DNA of 34,528 nucleotides from NCBI GenBank assembly GCA_035604685.1, contig DATNIB010000069.1, positions 1 to 34,528 on the forward strand, in the 5' to 3' direction. Shown here piece after piece: positions 12,836-20,730 of the stretch. A program made the position numbers and the translations under genes. Position 1 is the first letter of the stretch. Each line of letters starts with the position of its first letter. Below the pieces are notes generated by a model. The model had not been told where the DNA came from. It saw only the letters and a list, made by a program, of their open reading frames with translations, and searched no databases. The stretch is from DATNIB01 sp035604685. Lineage in GTDB: Bacteria; Actinomycetota; Acidimicrobiia; Acidimicrobiales; RAAP-2.

Positions 12836-13753
12836 ATGAACGAGAGCGACGCAATGTACCCGTACGACGAGTTCTCGATGTTCCACGAGAACGCGGCCGA
12901 GTTCGGGATCCCCTACACCGGACCGCCGGCCGTCCGCCGGACCGCGGTCCCACTCGGCGACGGGCGATCCCTGAGCGCGCTCGTGTGGGGCACGGCCGAG
13001 CCCGAGCTCGTCTTCCTCCACGGCGGGGCCCAGAACGCGCACACCTGGGACACCGTGGCGCTGGCGCTGGACCGACCCCTCGTCGCGCTCGACCTCCCCG
13101 GCCACGGGCACTCCGACGGGTACAAGAGCGGGGTCCGCAGCGTGGTGGACAACGCGGCGGACGTGGCGATCGCGATCCGCTCGCTCGCTCCGGGGGCGAA
13201 GGCCGTGGTGGGCATGTCCATGGGCGGCGCCACCCTCTTGGCGTTGGCCGACGCCCATCCGGATCTGGTGCGCCGGGCCGTGCTGGTCGACGTGACCCCG
13301 GGCGTCAACGCCGAGAAGGCGAAGGCGATCACCGACTTCGTGCGCGGTCCGGCCAGCTTCCCGGACTTCGACGCCATCCTGGCCCGGACGGTCGAGCACA
13401 ATCCCACCCGCTCGGTGTCGTCCCTGCGCCGCGGGATCCTCCACAACGCCGAGCAGCAGCCCGACGGCACCTGGGTCTGGCGCTACGCGCGCTTCAGGGT
13501 CGCCGAGGCGGGGGCGGCCGAGGCCGCCGCCGGACAGTTCCTCGACCTCTGGGAGGTGGTGTCCCGGCTCCCCATGCCCCTCATGCTGGTGCGCGGCATG
13601 CGACCCCAGTCGGTCGTCGACGACGAGGACGAGGCCGAGCTGCGGCGGCGCTGCCCGACCGCGCGGGTCGAGCACGTCGAGGAGGCTGGCCACAGCGTCC
13701 AGGGCGACCAACCGGTCGAGCTGGCGCGGCTCATCGCCGAATTCTCGGGCTGA
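12836..13753 (+). CDS. Alpha/beta hydrolase
   Basis: This serine hydrolase of 305 residues has the oxyanion segment FLHGGAQNAHTWD. The nucleophile is Ser128 in GMSMGG, and His286 in EEAGHSVQGDQP completes the triad with an acidic residue around 261-264 (DDEDEAEL). No signal peptide is present, so it is cytoplasmic. The ATG at 12836 is chosen because GGAAGGGGCGAG lies just upstream; an upstream GTG at 12815 is weaker. It converges with the adenylation enzyme, with a 17-bp gap. It may be an esterase, amidase or editing hydrolase for the neighbouring locus, or unrelated. Confidence 0.88.
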   Translation: MNESDAMYPYDEFSMFHENAAEFGIPYTGPPAVRRTAVPLGDGRSLSALVWGTAEPELVFLHGGAQNAHTWDTVALALDRPLVALDLPGHGHSDGYKSGVRSVVDNAADVAIAIRSLAPGAKAVVGMSMGGATLLALADAHPDLVRRAVLVDVTPGVNAEKAKAITDFVRGPASFPDFDAILARTVEHNPTRSVSSLRRGILHNAEQQPDGTWVWRYARFRVAEAGAAEAAAGQFLDLWEVVSRLPMPLMLVRGMRPQSVVDDEDEAELRRRCPTARVEHVEEAGHSVQGDQPVELARLIAEFSG

Positions 13754-13770
13754 GGGCGCCCGGGGGGGAC

Positions 13771-15402
13771 CTACTCGGCCGGCCCGCCCCCGCTCCGGCT
13801 GAGTCCGGCGACGGCCAGGAGGGACCGTTCGTCGACCTTGCCGGCCGGGGTCATCGGCAGGTGGTCGACGACCTCGATGCGGTCCGGAAGCATCGAGACG
13901 GGCAGCACCTGACGCAGGGCCGCATCGATCCGTCGGGCCGACGCCGTCGTGTCCGCTCCCGGCTCGCCCGCGGCCGGCGCCTCGCGCACCTCGTCGGCCA
14001 GCACGACGAAGCCCACGATCCCGTTGCCTCCGTCCCCGGCCTCGAACGTGCTGCAGGTGGCGGCCGTCACCCCGGGCACGCCCCGCAGGGCGTGGGTGAG
14101 CTCCACGAGGGAGATGCGAACCCCGCTGCGCTTGATCACCCGATCGACGCGATCGACGTAGCAGTACTGGCCGGCGGCGTTCCGGAAGACGAGGTCGCCC
14201 GTTCGATACAGCGTCTCGCCGGCCACGAAGTCGTCGCGCAGCACCTCGGCGGTCAACGCCGGCGCGTCCAGATAGCCGGCCATGAGCTGGTCGCCCCCGA
14301 TGTAGAGCTCGCCGACCACGTTGGGCCCCTCGATCACCCGGCCGTCGTCGTCCAGGATCTCGAACACGACGCCGGGGTGCGGCACGCCGATCGGTACGAT
14401 CGTCAGCGCCGTGTCCGCCGCGCTGACGCGGTGGTGCGTCACCGTCACCGTCGTCTCGGTCGGTCCGTAGCGGTTGAAGACCGCCACCTGGGGCACCCGC
14501 TGCCAGAGGGCCGCCACGTCGGCTCCCGGACAGGCCTCGCCCCCCACGGCAATCATCTTCAGCGAGGAAGCCGAAAGGCGGGACAGGCGGGGATCGGTGA
14601 GGAGGAGGTGGAGGTAGGTCGGTGAGAAGCCGGTGTGGGTGATCCGCTCCCGTTCGACCACGTTGATGAACGTCCGGGGGAACAGGAGAGCGTCGCGGGG
14701 GACGAAGACCAGCGAGCCGCCCGCCACCAGGGTGGAGAAGACGGTCGCAAAGGAGCCGTCGAAGTGCACCGCCGAGACGCTGAGGGCGCGGGTGTCCGCG
14801 TCGAAGCCGCAGGCGTCGATGGCGTGGGTCAGCGCGGCCAGGAACGCACCCTGGTTGACGAGGACACCCTTCGGAGCGCTCGTCGTGCCCGAGGTGTAGA
14901 TGGCGTAGATCGGCCGGTCCCATGGCGGCTCGGCGCGCGCCGCGCCCCCCCCAGCCGCGCGCCGGAGCGCCGGCAGCGCCACCTGGCGGTGGCGCACGGG
15001 GAGGAGCGCGGCCGGCGTGGCGGTGCTCCCACCGCCCGACTCAGACCCCGGCCCGGCGGTCACGACGAGGCTCGGGGCGGAGTCCTCGAGGACGATCTCG
15101 AGCCGGCGCACCGGGTCGGTCACGGCGAGGGGGATGAACACCGCGCCGATCGCCGTGCAGGCCAGCGCCGCCACGACGAAGTCGACCGAGTTGGTCAGAT
15201 GGAGCGCCACGCGCTGGCCCGGCTCGACGCCCTCCTCGCCCAGGCCGGCCGCGACGCCCTCGACCTCCGCGCGCAGCCCCCCGTAGGTGAGGGCCCGCGT
15301 CGGATCCTGCACCGCCGCATGCTCCGGGGTGCGATCGGCGTGCGCGAGGATCCGCTCGAGGAGGCCCGGCCCGAGATCGGGGTGCGGGACGCTCCGGCTC
15401 AC
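13771..15402 (-). CDS. Stand-alone amino-acid adenylation enzyme (NRPS-like A domain)
   Basis: This ANL-superfamily enzyme of 543 residues is one adenylation domain and nothing else: no carrier, condensation or reductase domain. Core motifs: A3 TSGTTSAPKG near residue 169 (the usual Gly after TSGTT is Ser), A4 HFDGS with Asp215 in the place that binds an alpha-amino group, A5 FNRYGPTETT, A7 YRTGDL near 400, A8 RVIKRSGVRIS, and A10 PAGKVDERS with catalytic Lys522. The conserved Asp suggests an alpha-amino acid substrate. Hand alignment to GrsA gives a tentative pocket code D-G-A-G-A-G-R-V-T-K. The GTG start overlaps the stop of an upstream 25-codon ORF (GTGA). Its natural acceptor is unknown. 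Confidence 0.9.
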   Translation of the reverse strand: MSRSVPHPDLGPGLLERILAHADRTPEHAAVQDPTRALTYGGLRAEVEGVAAGLGEEGVEPGQRVALHLTNSVDFVVAALACTAIGAVFIPLAVTDPVRRLEIVLEDSAPSLVVTAGPGSESGGGSTATPAALLPVRHRQVALPALRRAAGGGAARAEPPWDRPIYAIYTSGTTSAPKGVLVNQGAFLAALTHAIDACGFDADTRALSVSAVHFDGSFATVFSTLVAGGSLVFVPRDALLFPRTFINVVERERITHTGFSPTYLHLLLTDPRLSRLSASSLKMIAVGGEACPGADVAALWQRVPQVAVFNRYGPTETTVTVTHHRVSAADTALTIVPIGVPHPGVVFEILDDDGRVIEGPNVVGELYIGGDQLMAGYLDAPALTAEVLRDDFVAGETLYRTGDLVFRNAAGQYCYVDRVDRVIKRSGVRISLVELTHALRGVPGVTAATCSTFEAGDGGNGIVGFVVLADEVREAPAAGEPGADTTASARRIDAALRQVLPVSMLPDRIEVVDHLPMTPAGKVDERSLLAVAGLSRSGGGPAE

Positions 15403-15476
15403 CCTCGCCCCGGGTGCCCGGCGGCGAGCCCGCAGGAGGTCCGGGCCGCGACGGGTGGGCCTTCGCCTGCGGTCAT
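15399..15476 (-). CDS. Candidate 25-residue leader ORF coupled to the adenylation gene
   Basis: A short ORF begins MTAGEGPPVAARTSCGL and ends GHPGRG. The ATG at 15476 has GAGGAG about seven bases upstream, and TACAGT (15512-15507 on the minus strand) gives a plausible -10 box. Its TGA overlaps the GTG of the adenylation gene in GTGA, a usual arrangement for translational coupling. The adenylation gene has no well-spaced ribosome site of its own. It could be a leader peptide, a translation-coupling device, or a short product. It has one Cys and no recognisable family. Real translation is likely but unproven. Confidence 0.45.
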   Translation of the reverse strand: MTAGEGPPVAARTSCGLAAGHPGRG

Positions 15477-15611
15477 TGCGCGCTCCTCAGCCCTCCCCTG
15501 GCGCGAACTGTACCGGACGCCCTCGGGGGCCAAGGGTGTCCGGGGCGCCCGCCGCGCGACCCCGGGGACGCGACCGAGAGATCGTCGGGCCCGACGGTAC
15601 GCTCGACCCGG
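15477..15611. promoter_or_regulatory. Divergent promoter region between adenylation and formyltransferase genes
   Basis: On the plus strand TACGCT (15598-15603) lies eight bases before the formyltransferase ATG, fitting a leaderless transcript. On the minus strand TACAGT (15512-15507) precedes the leader ORF, with TTGGCC about 15 bases further upstream as a weak -35. No clear palindromic operator is seen. Confidence 0.4.
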
Positions 15612-16460
15612 ATGGAGCAGCCCGGCTGGCGAGTCGTCCTCCTCTCGACCATTCCCGAGGTGGTGGCGACCCTGGCCACCGCGGTTCGCCGGTTGGGACA
15701 CGCACCCGTGGCGGCGGTCGGGGCGCCGCGCCAGGAGCCGATCCCGGGCCACCCGCCGCTCAGCGCCGCGTCGAGCGAACCCGGGGTCGAGATCGTGATC
15801 GCCCCCGGCAACGACGCAGTCGAACCCATCCTGCGGTCCTTCGATCCCGATCTGGTGCTGACGTGGGCGTTCCCGTGGCGGCTCTCACCGGCCGCGCTCA
15901 GCGCGCCCCGGCGCGGCTCGGTCAACTACCACCCGTCGCTCCTCCCCCGCCACCGTGGCCCCAACCCGCTCGGGTGGACGGTCCGGCTGGGCGACAGCCA
16001 GTACGGCGTCACCTGGCACCGCATGGAGGAGGGCCTCGACACCGGACCGATCCTCGCCCAACGGGCGTCGCCCGTCTCGGAGGAGGACACGGTCAACGAC
16101 GTCATCTCCCGCCTCAGCATGCTGGCCGTGCGGCTCCTGCCCGCGGTGTTCGAGCGGGTGGCCGCGGGCGACCCCGGCGATCCCCAGTCGCCCGAGGGGG
16201 TCACCCTGGCGGGGCCCTTCGGCGCCGACTACGCCACCATCGACTGGTCGCAGCCCGCGGCAGCCGTCCACCTCCAGGTCCGCGCCTGGTCCTTCACGGC
16301 CGGGACCCACTCGGTGCCCGGACCCCTGGCCGAGCTGGACGGACGCACGGTCCGGATTGTCCAAACCACCCTGCGTGACCCCGGGGGCACGGTCCGGCGG
16401 GTCGAGTGCGGCGATGGACCGCTCTGGGTCCTGGCCACCGAGCCCGTCGAGCAGTCGTGA
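15612..16460 (+). CDS. Formyltransferase (methionyl-tRNA formyltransferase-like)
   Basis: This 10-formyltetrahydrofolate-dependent transferase has 282 residues. The catalytic triad is present: Asn105 and His107 in VNYHPSLLPRHRGPNP, and Asp143 in EGLDTGPIL. These sit at positions matching Asn108, His110 and Asp146 of E. coli Fmt. A C-terminal Fmt-like domain follows (TIDWSQPAAAVHLQVRAWSF). It is shorter than Fmt (about 310-315), and the context argues for a small-molecule amine acceptor, such as an amino sugar or hydroxyornithine-type amine, rather than Met-tRNA. The ATG at 15612 is favoured by the start of the Rossmann strand (WRVVLLSTIPEV) and the -10 box. The FAD/NAD protein follows on the same strand after 185 bp. 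Confidence 0.87.
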   Translation: MEQPGWRVVLLSTIPEVVATLATAVRRLGHAPVAAVGAPRQEPIPGHPPLSAASSEPGVEIVIAPGNDAVEPILRSFDPDLVLTWAFPWRLSPAALSAPRRGSVNYHPSLLPRHRGPNPLGWTVRLGDSQYGVTWHRMEEGLDTGPILAQRASPVSEEDTVNDVISRLSMLAVRLLPAVFERVAAGDPGDPQSPEGVTLAGPFGADYATIDWSQPAAAVHLQVRAWSFTAGTHSVPGPLAELDGRTVRIVQTTLRDPGGTVRRVECGDGPLWVLATEPVEQS

Positions 16461-16645
16461 GAAGCGCATATTCTTGGGTGTGAGCTGGCAGAATGAACCA
16501 CTGTGTCGGGGACCTCGATTCACGCGCCATCGGTGAGCCCTTGCTCTGCGTCGAGAGCGCGGCCACTCTTGGTGGTGGCGCGCCGCCGCCGACCCGCGGC
16601 GGGCATCGCCCGTCACGGTCCCGGTGGGCGGGCTCGGACGGGCCC
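16461..16645. other. Intergenic stretch between formyltransferase and flavoprotein genes
   Basis: A 185-bp gap. Its first 40 bases are noticeably A/T-richer than the surroundings, while the rest is GC-rich. The flavoprotein frame stays open back to an ATG at 16493, but that stretch is Pro/Ser/Arg-rich and unlike a conserved N-terminus. I see no convincing terminator or operator. Confidence 0.3.
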
Positions 16646-18457
16646 ATGATCGAGATCGCCATCGTCGGGCTCGGTTCGTGGGGCCTCTGCGTCCTCGAAC
16701 GCACGGTCAGTCGGGCTCGGCACACCGACGCCACCATCCGCGTGCACGTGGTCGAGCCCGGGCAGTTGGGGGGAGGCGTCTACGCCGTCGAGCAACCCGA
16801 CTACCTGGTGCTCAACAACGCGTGCGGACAGCTCTCGCTCTACGCCGCCCCCGAGGACGACGTGGCGCCGACCTACGCGATGGGTCTGCACCAGTGGGCG
16901 GTCGAGCAGGGCTACCGCTGGGTCGGCTACGAGTGTCGCATCGGCACCGAGGGCGCCCCGATCCTGGCCACCGACTACCTGCCGCGCCGGCTCATGGGCG
17001 AGTACCTGGTCTGGTTCTACGACACCCTTCTCGCCGAGGCGCCCGCCAACGTCGAGGTGGTGCGCCACTACGCCAGCGCGGTCGACATCTCACAGAAGCT
17101 GGGCGGCGCCGAGGACGTGCTGCTCGACGACGGCCGGACACTGACCGTCGACCACGTGGTGCTCACCTCGGGGCACACCTGGAACGACGAGCCCGTTGGG
17201 GACTCCTTCAGCGTGCACTATCAGCGGCCCTATCCGGTGAGCTACTTCGACGGGTCCCTCCCGCCGCGCGCGCCGATCGCCATCGCCGGCATGGGTCTCG
17301 TCGCGTTCGACGTACTCACGGCGCTCACGGTCGGCCGTGGCGGCCACTTCGAGGAGATGGGTCCGCGCAAGCGCTACCGGGCGAGCGGGCGCGAGCCGAT
17401 CATCTACCTGTACTCGCGCTCGGGCATCCCCTACTGCACGAAGTCGGCGCACGGCCTCGACCCCTACGGGGCCTACGAACCGGTGGTCTGCACCCCCGAG
17501 GAGCTGGCCAGGCTCACGCACCCCGGTGGCTCCCCCGTCCGGCGGCAGGTCGACTTCCGCCACGACCTGCTCCCCCTCATCTACGCCGAGATGCAGGCGC
17601 GGTACCACACCCACGCCGCGTTCTTGAAGGGCGGCGCCGACGAGTCGGCGGCGGCCAGGGCCCGCCTGCGCTGCGGCTGGCTGCAGGGTCGCTTCGCCGA
17701 GGCCGTGGGCGAGCTCAAGCTGCTGCACGGGGGGTTCGATCCGGCCAGCCACGTCTTCCCCGCGGTCGACCGCACCTACGACACGAGCGCGGACTACCAG
17801 GCGCACGTCTACCAGATGCTGGAGGACGACCTCGACGAGGCGCTGACCGTGGGCGGCAGCCCGGTCAAGGCGGCGCAGGAGGTGCTCCGGATCCTGCGCG
17901 ACCAGCTGCGCTCGGTGATCGAGTTCGGCGGCCTCACCCTCGAGTCCTACATCGACTTCCAGTCCAACGTGCGGGGCCGCATCAACCGTCTCGAGGCGGG
18001 GCCGCCACCGCTGCGCTCCCAGCAGCTCCTGGCGCTGATCGACGCCGGGGTGGTGCGCGTGCCGTTCGGTCCGCGGCCCGACATCATCGCGGCCGACCAC
18101 GGAGTGGCGATGCGATCGACCCAGCTGCAACGGACCACCACCGCCACGGTGAACGCGGTCGTGCGCGGGCACCTCGACCTCCCGTCGCTCGCCACCTCGG
18201 TCTCCCCCCTCCTCAAGCGCCTCTACGCCAAGGGCCGGCTCACTCAGCTCATGTACGGGGACACCGCGGTGGGCAGCGTGGCCATCAGCGAGGACTTCCA
18301 TCCCTACGACGCCGAGGGGCGCCTGCAGGAGCACCTCTCTCTGCTCGGGGTCCTGACCGAGGGCGTGCGCTACTTCACCCACTACCTGCCGTCGCCCAAG
18401 AGCCGCCTGCGGGCGGTGCGCGACGCCCAGCACTGCGTGGAGAGCGTCATCGGCTGA
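16646..18457 (+). CDS. FAD/NAD(P)-binding protein (NAD_binding_9-like)
   Basis: This large flavoprotein-like enzyme has 603 residues. The N-terminus is a Rossmann dinucleotide fold with GxGxxG at residues 8-13 (VGLGSWG), then an acidic strand end (VHVVEPGQLGGGVYAVEQPD) and NNACGQLSLYA. A second nucleotide-binding segment is likely at PIAIAGMGLVAFDVLTAL. The overall pattern matches the PF13454 type of FAD-NAD(P)-binding proteins, which are distant from flavin monooxygenases such as ornithine N-hydroxylases. The reaction is unknown; N- or C-oxidation of an amino-acid intermediate is inference from the neighbouring formyltransferase. The ATG at 16646 is chosen because the Rossmann strand starts at residue 2. 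Its stop lies in a hairpin facing the converging MetY-like gene. Confidence 0.82.
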   Translation: MIEIAIVGLGSWGLCVLERTVSRARHTDATIRVHVVEPGQLGGGVYAVEQPDYLVLNNACGQLSLYAAPEDDVAPTYAMGLHQWAVEQGYRWVGYECRIGTEGAPILATDYLPRRLMGEYLVWFYDTLLAEAPANVEVVRHYASAVDISQKLGGAEDVLLDDGRTLTVDHVVLTSGHTWNDEPVGDSFSVHYQRPYPVSYFDGSLPPRAPIAIAGMGLVAFDVLTALTVGRGGHFEEMGPRKRYRASGREPIIYLYSRSGIPYCTKSAHGLDPYGAYEPVVCTPEELARLTHPGGSPVRRQVDFRHDLLPLIYAEMQARYHTHAAFLKGGADESAAARARLRCGWLQGRFAEAVGELKLLHGGFDPASHVFPAVDRTYDTSADYQAHVYQMLEDDLDEALTVGGSPVKAAQEVLRILRDQLRSVIEFGGLTLESYIDFQSNVRGRINRLEAGPPPLRSQQLLALIDAGVVRVPFGPRPDIIAADHGVAMRSTQLQRTTTATVNAVVRGHLDLPSLATSVSPLLKRLYAKGRLTQLMYGDTAVGSVAISEDFHPYDAEGRLQEHLSLLGVLTEGVRYFTHYLPSPKSRLRAVRDAQHCVESVIG

Positions 18458-18469
18458 AGCGAGCCGATG
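18448..18469. terminator. Hairpin between convergent genes, containing the flavoprotein stop codon
   Basis: CATCGGCT (18448-18455) and AGCCGATG (18462-18469) form a perfect 8-bp stem with the loop GAAGCG. The flavoprotein TGA (18455-18457) spans the stem-loop junction, and the MetY-like gene ends 16 bp to the right. There is no T-run, so function as a terminator is likely but not certain. Confidence 0.5.
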
Positions 18470-18484
18470 GGGCGCGCTCGACCG

Positions 18485-19759
18485 TCAGCGCGTCGCCTTG
18501 GTCAACGCCTGGTCGATGTCCTCGATCAGGTCGTCGGTGTGCTCCAGGCCGATGGACAGGCGGACCGCGTCGGGCGGGATGCCCACGGCGACCAGCTCGG
18601 ACTCGGTCAGCTGGCGGTGGGTCGTCGAGGCCGGGTGGCTGACCAGGGACTTGGCGTCCCCCAGGTTGACGAGCCGCTTGAAGAGCTGCACCGAGTCGAA
18701 GAACGCCAGGGCGGCGGCGTAGCCGCCGGTCGCGCCGAAGGTGATGATCGAGGGCACCCGACCCTTCAGGTAGCGCTGGAGGAGCTGGTGGTGTGGGTGG
18801 TCGGGGAAGCCGGCGTAGCCCACCCACTCCACCCGGCGGTCGGCGGCCAGGTAGTCGGCGATCACGCGGGCGTTGGCCTCGTGGCGTTCCAGGCGCACGG
18901 CCAGACTTTCCAATCCCTGCAGGAGGAGGAAGGCGTTGAACGGCGAGAGGCTGGCGCCGGTGTTGCGGAGCTGCACCGAACGGGCCCGCACCGCGAAGGG
19001 GGCTGCGGGGAAGTCCCGGGCGAACACCACGCCGTGGAAGGCGGGCTCGGGTTCGTTGAACATGGGGAACCGTTGCGCGTGCTCGGTCCAGGGGAAGGTG
19101 CCGCCGTCGACGATGGCGCCCCCGGTCGTCGTGCCGTGGCCGCCTACGAACTTGGTCAAGGAGTGCACGACCACGTCGGCCCCGTGCTCGATCGGCTTCA
19201 GCATGAAGGGCGTGGGGACGGTGTTGTCGACGATGAAGGGCACGCCGGCCGCGTGCGCCACGGCCGCCACGGCTTCCAGGTCGACGACGTTGCCCGCCGG
19301 ATTCCCGATCGTCTCGCAGAACACAGCGCAGGTATCCCCGTCGATGCGCGCCGCGATCGCCGCCGCCCCGTCGTCGGCCGCGAAGCGCGCCTCGATGCCG
19401 AGGGTCGGCAGCACGTGGGCGAAGTAGGTGAAGGTGGCCCCGTAGAGCTGGGGCGCGATCACCAGATTGGAGCCGGCGCGGGCCACCGTGAGGATCGAGT
19501 AGCTCACCGCGGCCATGCCTGACGCGAGGGCGAGGGCGCCCGTGCCCCCTTCGAGCGCGGCAAGCCGCTTTTCGAGGACGTCGTTGGTCGGGTTGTTGAT
19601 CCGGTTGTAGTGGAAGCCGGGGATCTGCAGGTCGAACACCCCAGCGGCGTGCTCGGCGTTGAGGAAGTCGTGGGCGACCGTCTGGTAGATGGGCACGGCC
19701 ACCGCACGGGTGGCGTCGGGCGTGTAGCCGGCGTGGATGGCGATGGTCTCGTCGCGCAT
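18485..19759 (-). CDS. O-acylhomoserine sulfhydrylase-family PLP enzyme (MetY-like)
   Basis: This Cys/Met-metabolism PLP enzyme of 424 residues has the size of MetY. Evidence: YNRINNPTNDVLEKRLAALE, SGMAAVSYSILT, CETIGNPAGNVVDLEAVA, the PLP lysine Lys203 in VVHSLTKFVGGHG, and C-terminal SHPASTTHRQL and SIGLEHTDDLIEDI. The known reaction is gamma-replacement on O-acetylhomoserine with sulfide; relatives in biosynthetic clusters use other thiol, amine or carbon nucleophiles. The ATG at 19759 is chosen for the MRDETIAIHAG start and GAGGAG upstream. It starts two bases after the MetA-like stop, so the genes are coupled. It could be the housekeeping MetY, but the ATP-grasp partner argues for a dedicated role. 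Confidence 0.9.
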   Translation of the reverse strand: MRDETIAIHAGYTPDATRAVAVPIYQTVAHDFLNAEHAAGVFDLQIPGFHYNRINNPTNDVLEKRLAALEGGTGALALASGMAAVSYSILTVARAGSNLVIAPQLYGATFTYFAHVLPTLGIEARFAADDGAAAIAARIDGDTCAVFCETIGNPAGNVVDLEAVAAVAHAAGVPFIVDNTVPTPFMLKPIEHGADVVVHSLTKFVGGHGTTTGGAIVDGGTFPWTEHAQRFPMFNEPEPAFHGVVFARDFPAAPFAVRARSVQLRNTGASLSPFNAFLLLQGLESLAVRLERHEANARVIADYLAADRRVEWVGYAGFPDHPHHQLLQRYLKGRVPSIITFGATGGYAAALAFFDSVQLFKRLVNLGDAKSLVSHPASTTHRQLTESELVAVGIPPDAVRLSIGLEHTDDLIEDIDQALTKATR

Positions 19760-19761
19760 GG

Positions 19762-20730
19762 TCAGTCGCTCCTCGGTGCCACTCCGGCCAGCCAGTTGGC
19801 GTACAACCGGGTCGCGACGGACCGCCACGGCCACGGTGCCCGGTCGCCCGCCGCCTCGAAGGGAAAGGCCTCCACCAGGGCCGGGTCGCGCTCGCCGTTC
19901 TCCAGCCTCCGCTGGAGCTGCTGGAGCTGCTGCCAGTCCGAAGGGGCGGCGCAGTCGAGCGGGAGCGACGGCACGGCGTCACGCTCGCCCAAGACGTACC
20001 GCCGCACGTCGCGGCGGTACTCGGTCAAGAGGCTCGACGGCTCGTACTCGGGGTGCCCCTGCACGAGGACGACCTCGGAACGGCCGATGGCCTTGCTCAC
20101 GACACTCCAGCCGACCGCCTCGGAGTGCATGCCCACGTGGTAGCCGGCGGCGCGGACCGCCTCGACGGGCACCGTGTTGAAGCGCGAGTGGGGCAAGACG
20201 ACGGGCGAGGCGAGGCCCGCGGTGAGCGGATGGACGTCGTCGACCTCCTGGGGGAAGACCCCGGTGCACTTGGCGGCCAGCTGGGTGCGGGCCACGCCGT
20301 CGAACACGGCCAGCGCGGCGTGCGCCGATAGGCAGGACAGGAGCATCGACGCGACGTTCTCGCTCCCCCACTCCAGCAGCTCGACCAGCTCGTTCCAGTA
20401 CGGCTCGTCTTCGATCGCGTCCTCGATCGGTTCGGATCCGGTCACGATCAGCAGGTCCGGTCGGTGCTGGGCGATCTCCGCCGCCGCCGAGTACTCCTCG
20501 TCGATGTGCACCGTCGTCCGTTCGCCGCGCGGCACCCCCTTCATCGTGTAGCGGCGTACCTCGACCGTGTTGGAGCCCGACGACGCGTCGAGCAGGTCCA
20601 AGAACTGGCTCTCGGTCGCCAGGAAGGCACCGTCAGGGATGTTGTTCACGAGCGCACAGGTCCAGTGCACCGGTCCGCCCGACCGCAGCTCGCCGGGCCT
20701 CGCCGCCGCCCGGACCAACTGCAGTGGCAC
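19762..20730 (-). CDS. Homoserine O-acyltransferase family protein (MetA-like)
   Basis: This 322-residue homologue of MetA transfers an acyl group from acyl-CoA to the hydroxyl of homoserine. Catalytic positions are intact: Cys133 (MLLSCLSAHAAL), His226 and Glu228 (GHPEYE). All three are shifted by nine from E. coli Cys142, His235 and Glu237. Other family segments include ATESQFLDLL, SEPIED and VVLPHSRFNTVP. The NLMPxKxxTE segment of housekeeping MetA is changed to NNIPDGAFLATE, so substrate or acyl donor may differ. The GTG start shares its G with the TAG of the ATP-grasp gene (TAGTG), and GAGG lies just upstream. This tight coupling links acyl-homoserine formation to the ligase. Confidence 0.88.
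   Translation of the reverse strand: MPLQLVRAAARPGELRSGGPVHWTCALVNNIPDGAFLATESQFLDLLDASSGSNTVEVRRYTMKGVPRGERTTVHIDEEYSAAAEIAQHRPDLLIVTGSEPIEDAIEDEPYWNELVELLEWGSENVASMLLSCLSAHAALAVFDGVARTQLAAKCTGVFPQEVDDVHPLTAGLASPVVLPHSRFNTVPVEAVRAAGYHVGMHSEAVGWSVVSKAIGRSEVVLVQGHPEYEPSSLLTEYRRDVRRYVLGERDAVPSLPLDCAAPSDWQQLQQLQRRLENGERDPALVEAFPFEAAGDRAPWPWRSVATRLYANWLAGVAPRSD

Noticed and set aside
12149..14923. A 924-codon minus-strand frame across several genes
   Set aside because: It partly mirrors the adenylation gene in another frame and crosses the hydrolase and thioesterase; no coherent domain.
15612..16460. Assignment as housekeeping methionyl-tRNA formyltransferase (fmt)
   Set aside because: The triad fits, but it is shorter than Fmt, lacks the usual neighbour def, and lies among amino-acid ligase genes.
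16493..16645. N-terminal extension of the FAD/NAD(P)-binding protein from an ATG at 16493
   Set aside because: The added 51 residues are Pro/Ser/Arg-rich and unlike a family N-terminus; the Rossmann strand begins right after the ATG at 16646.
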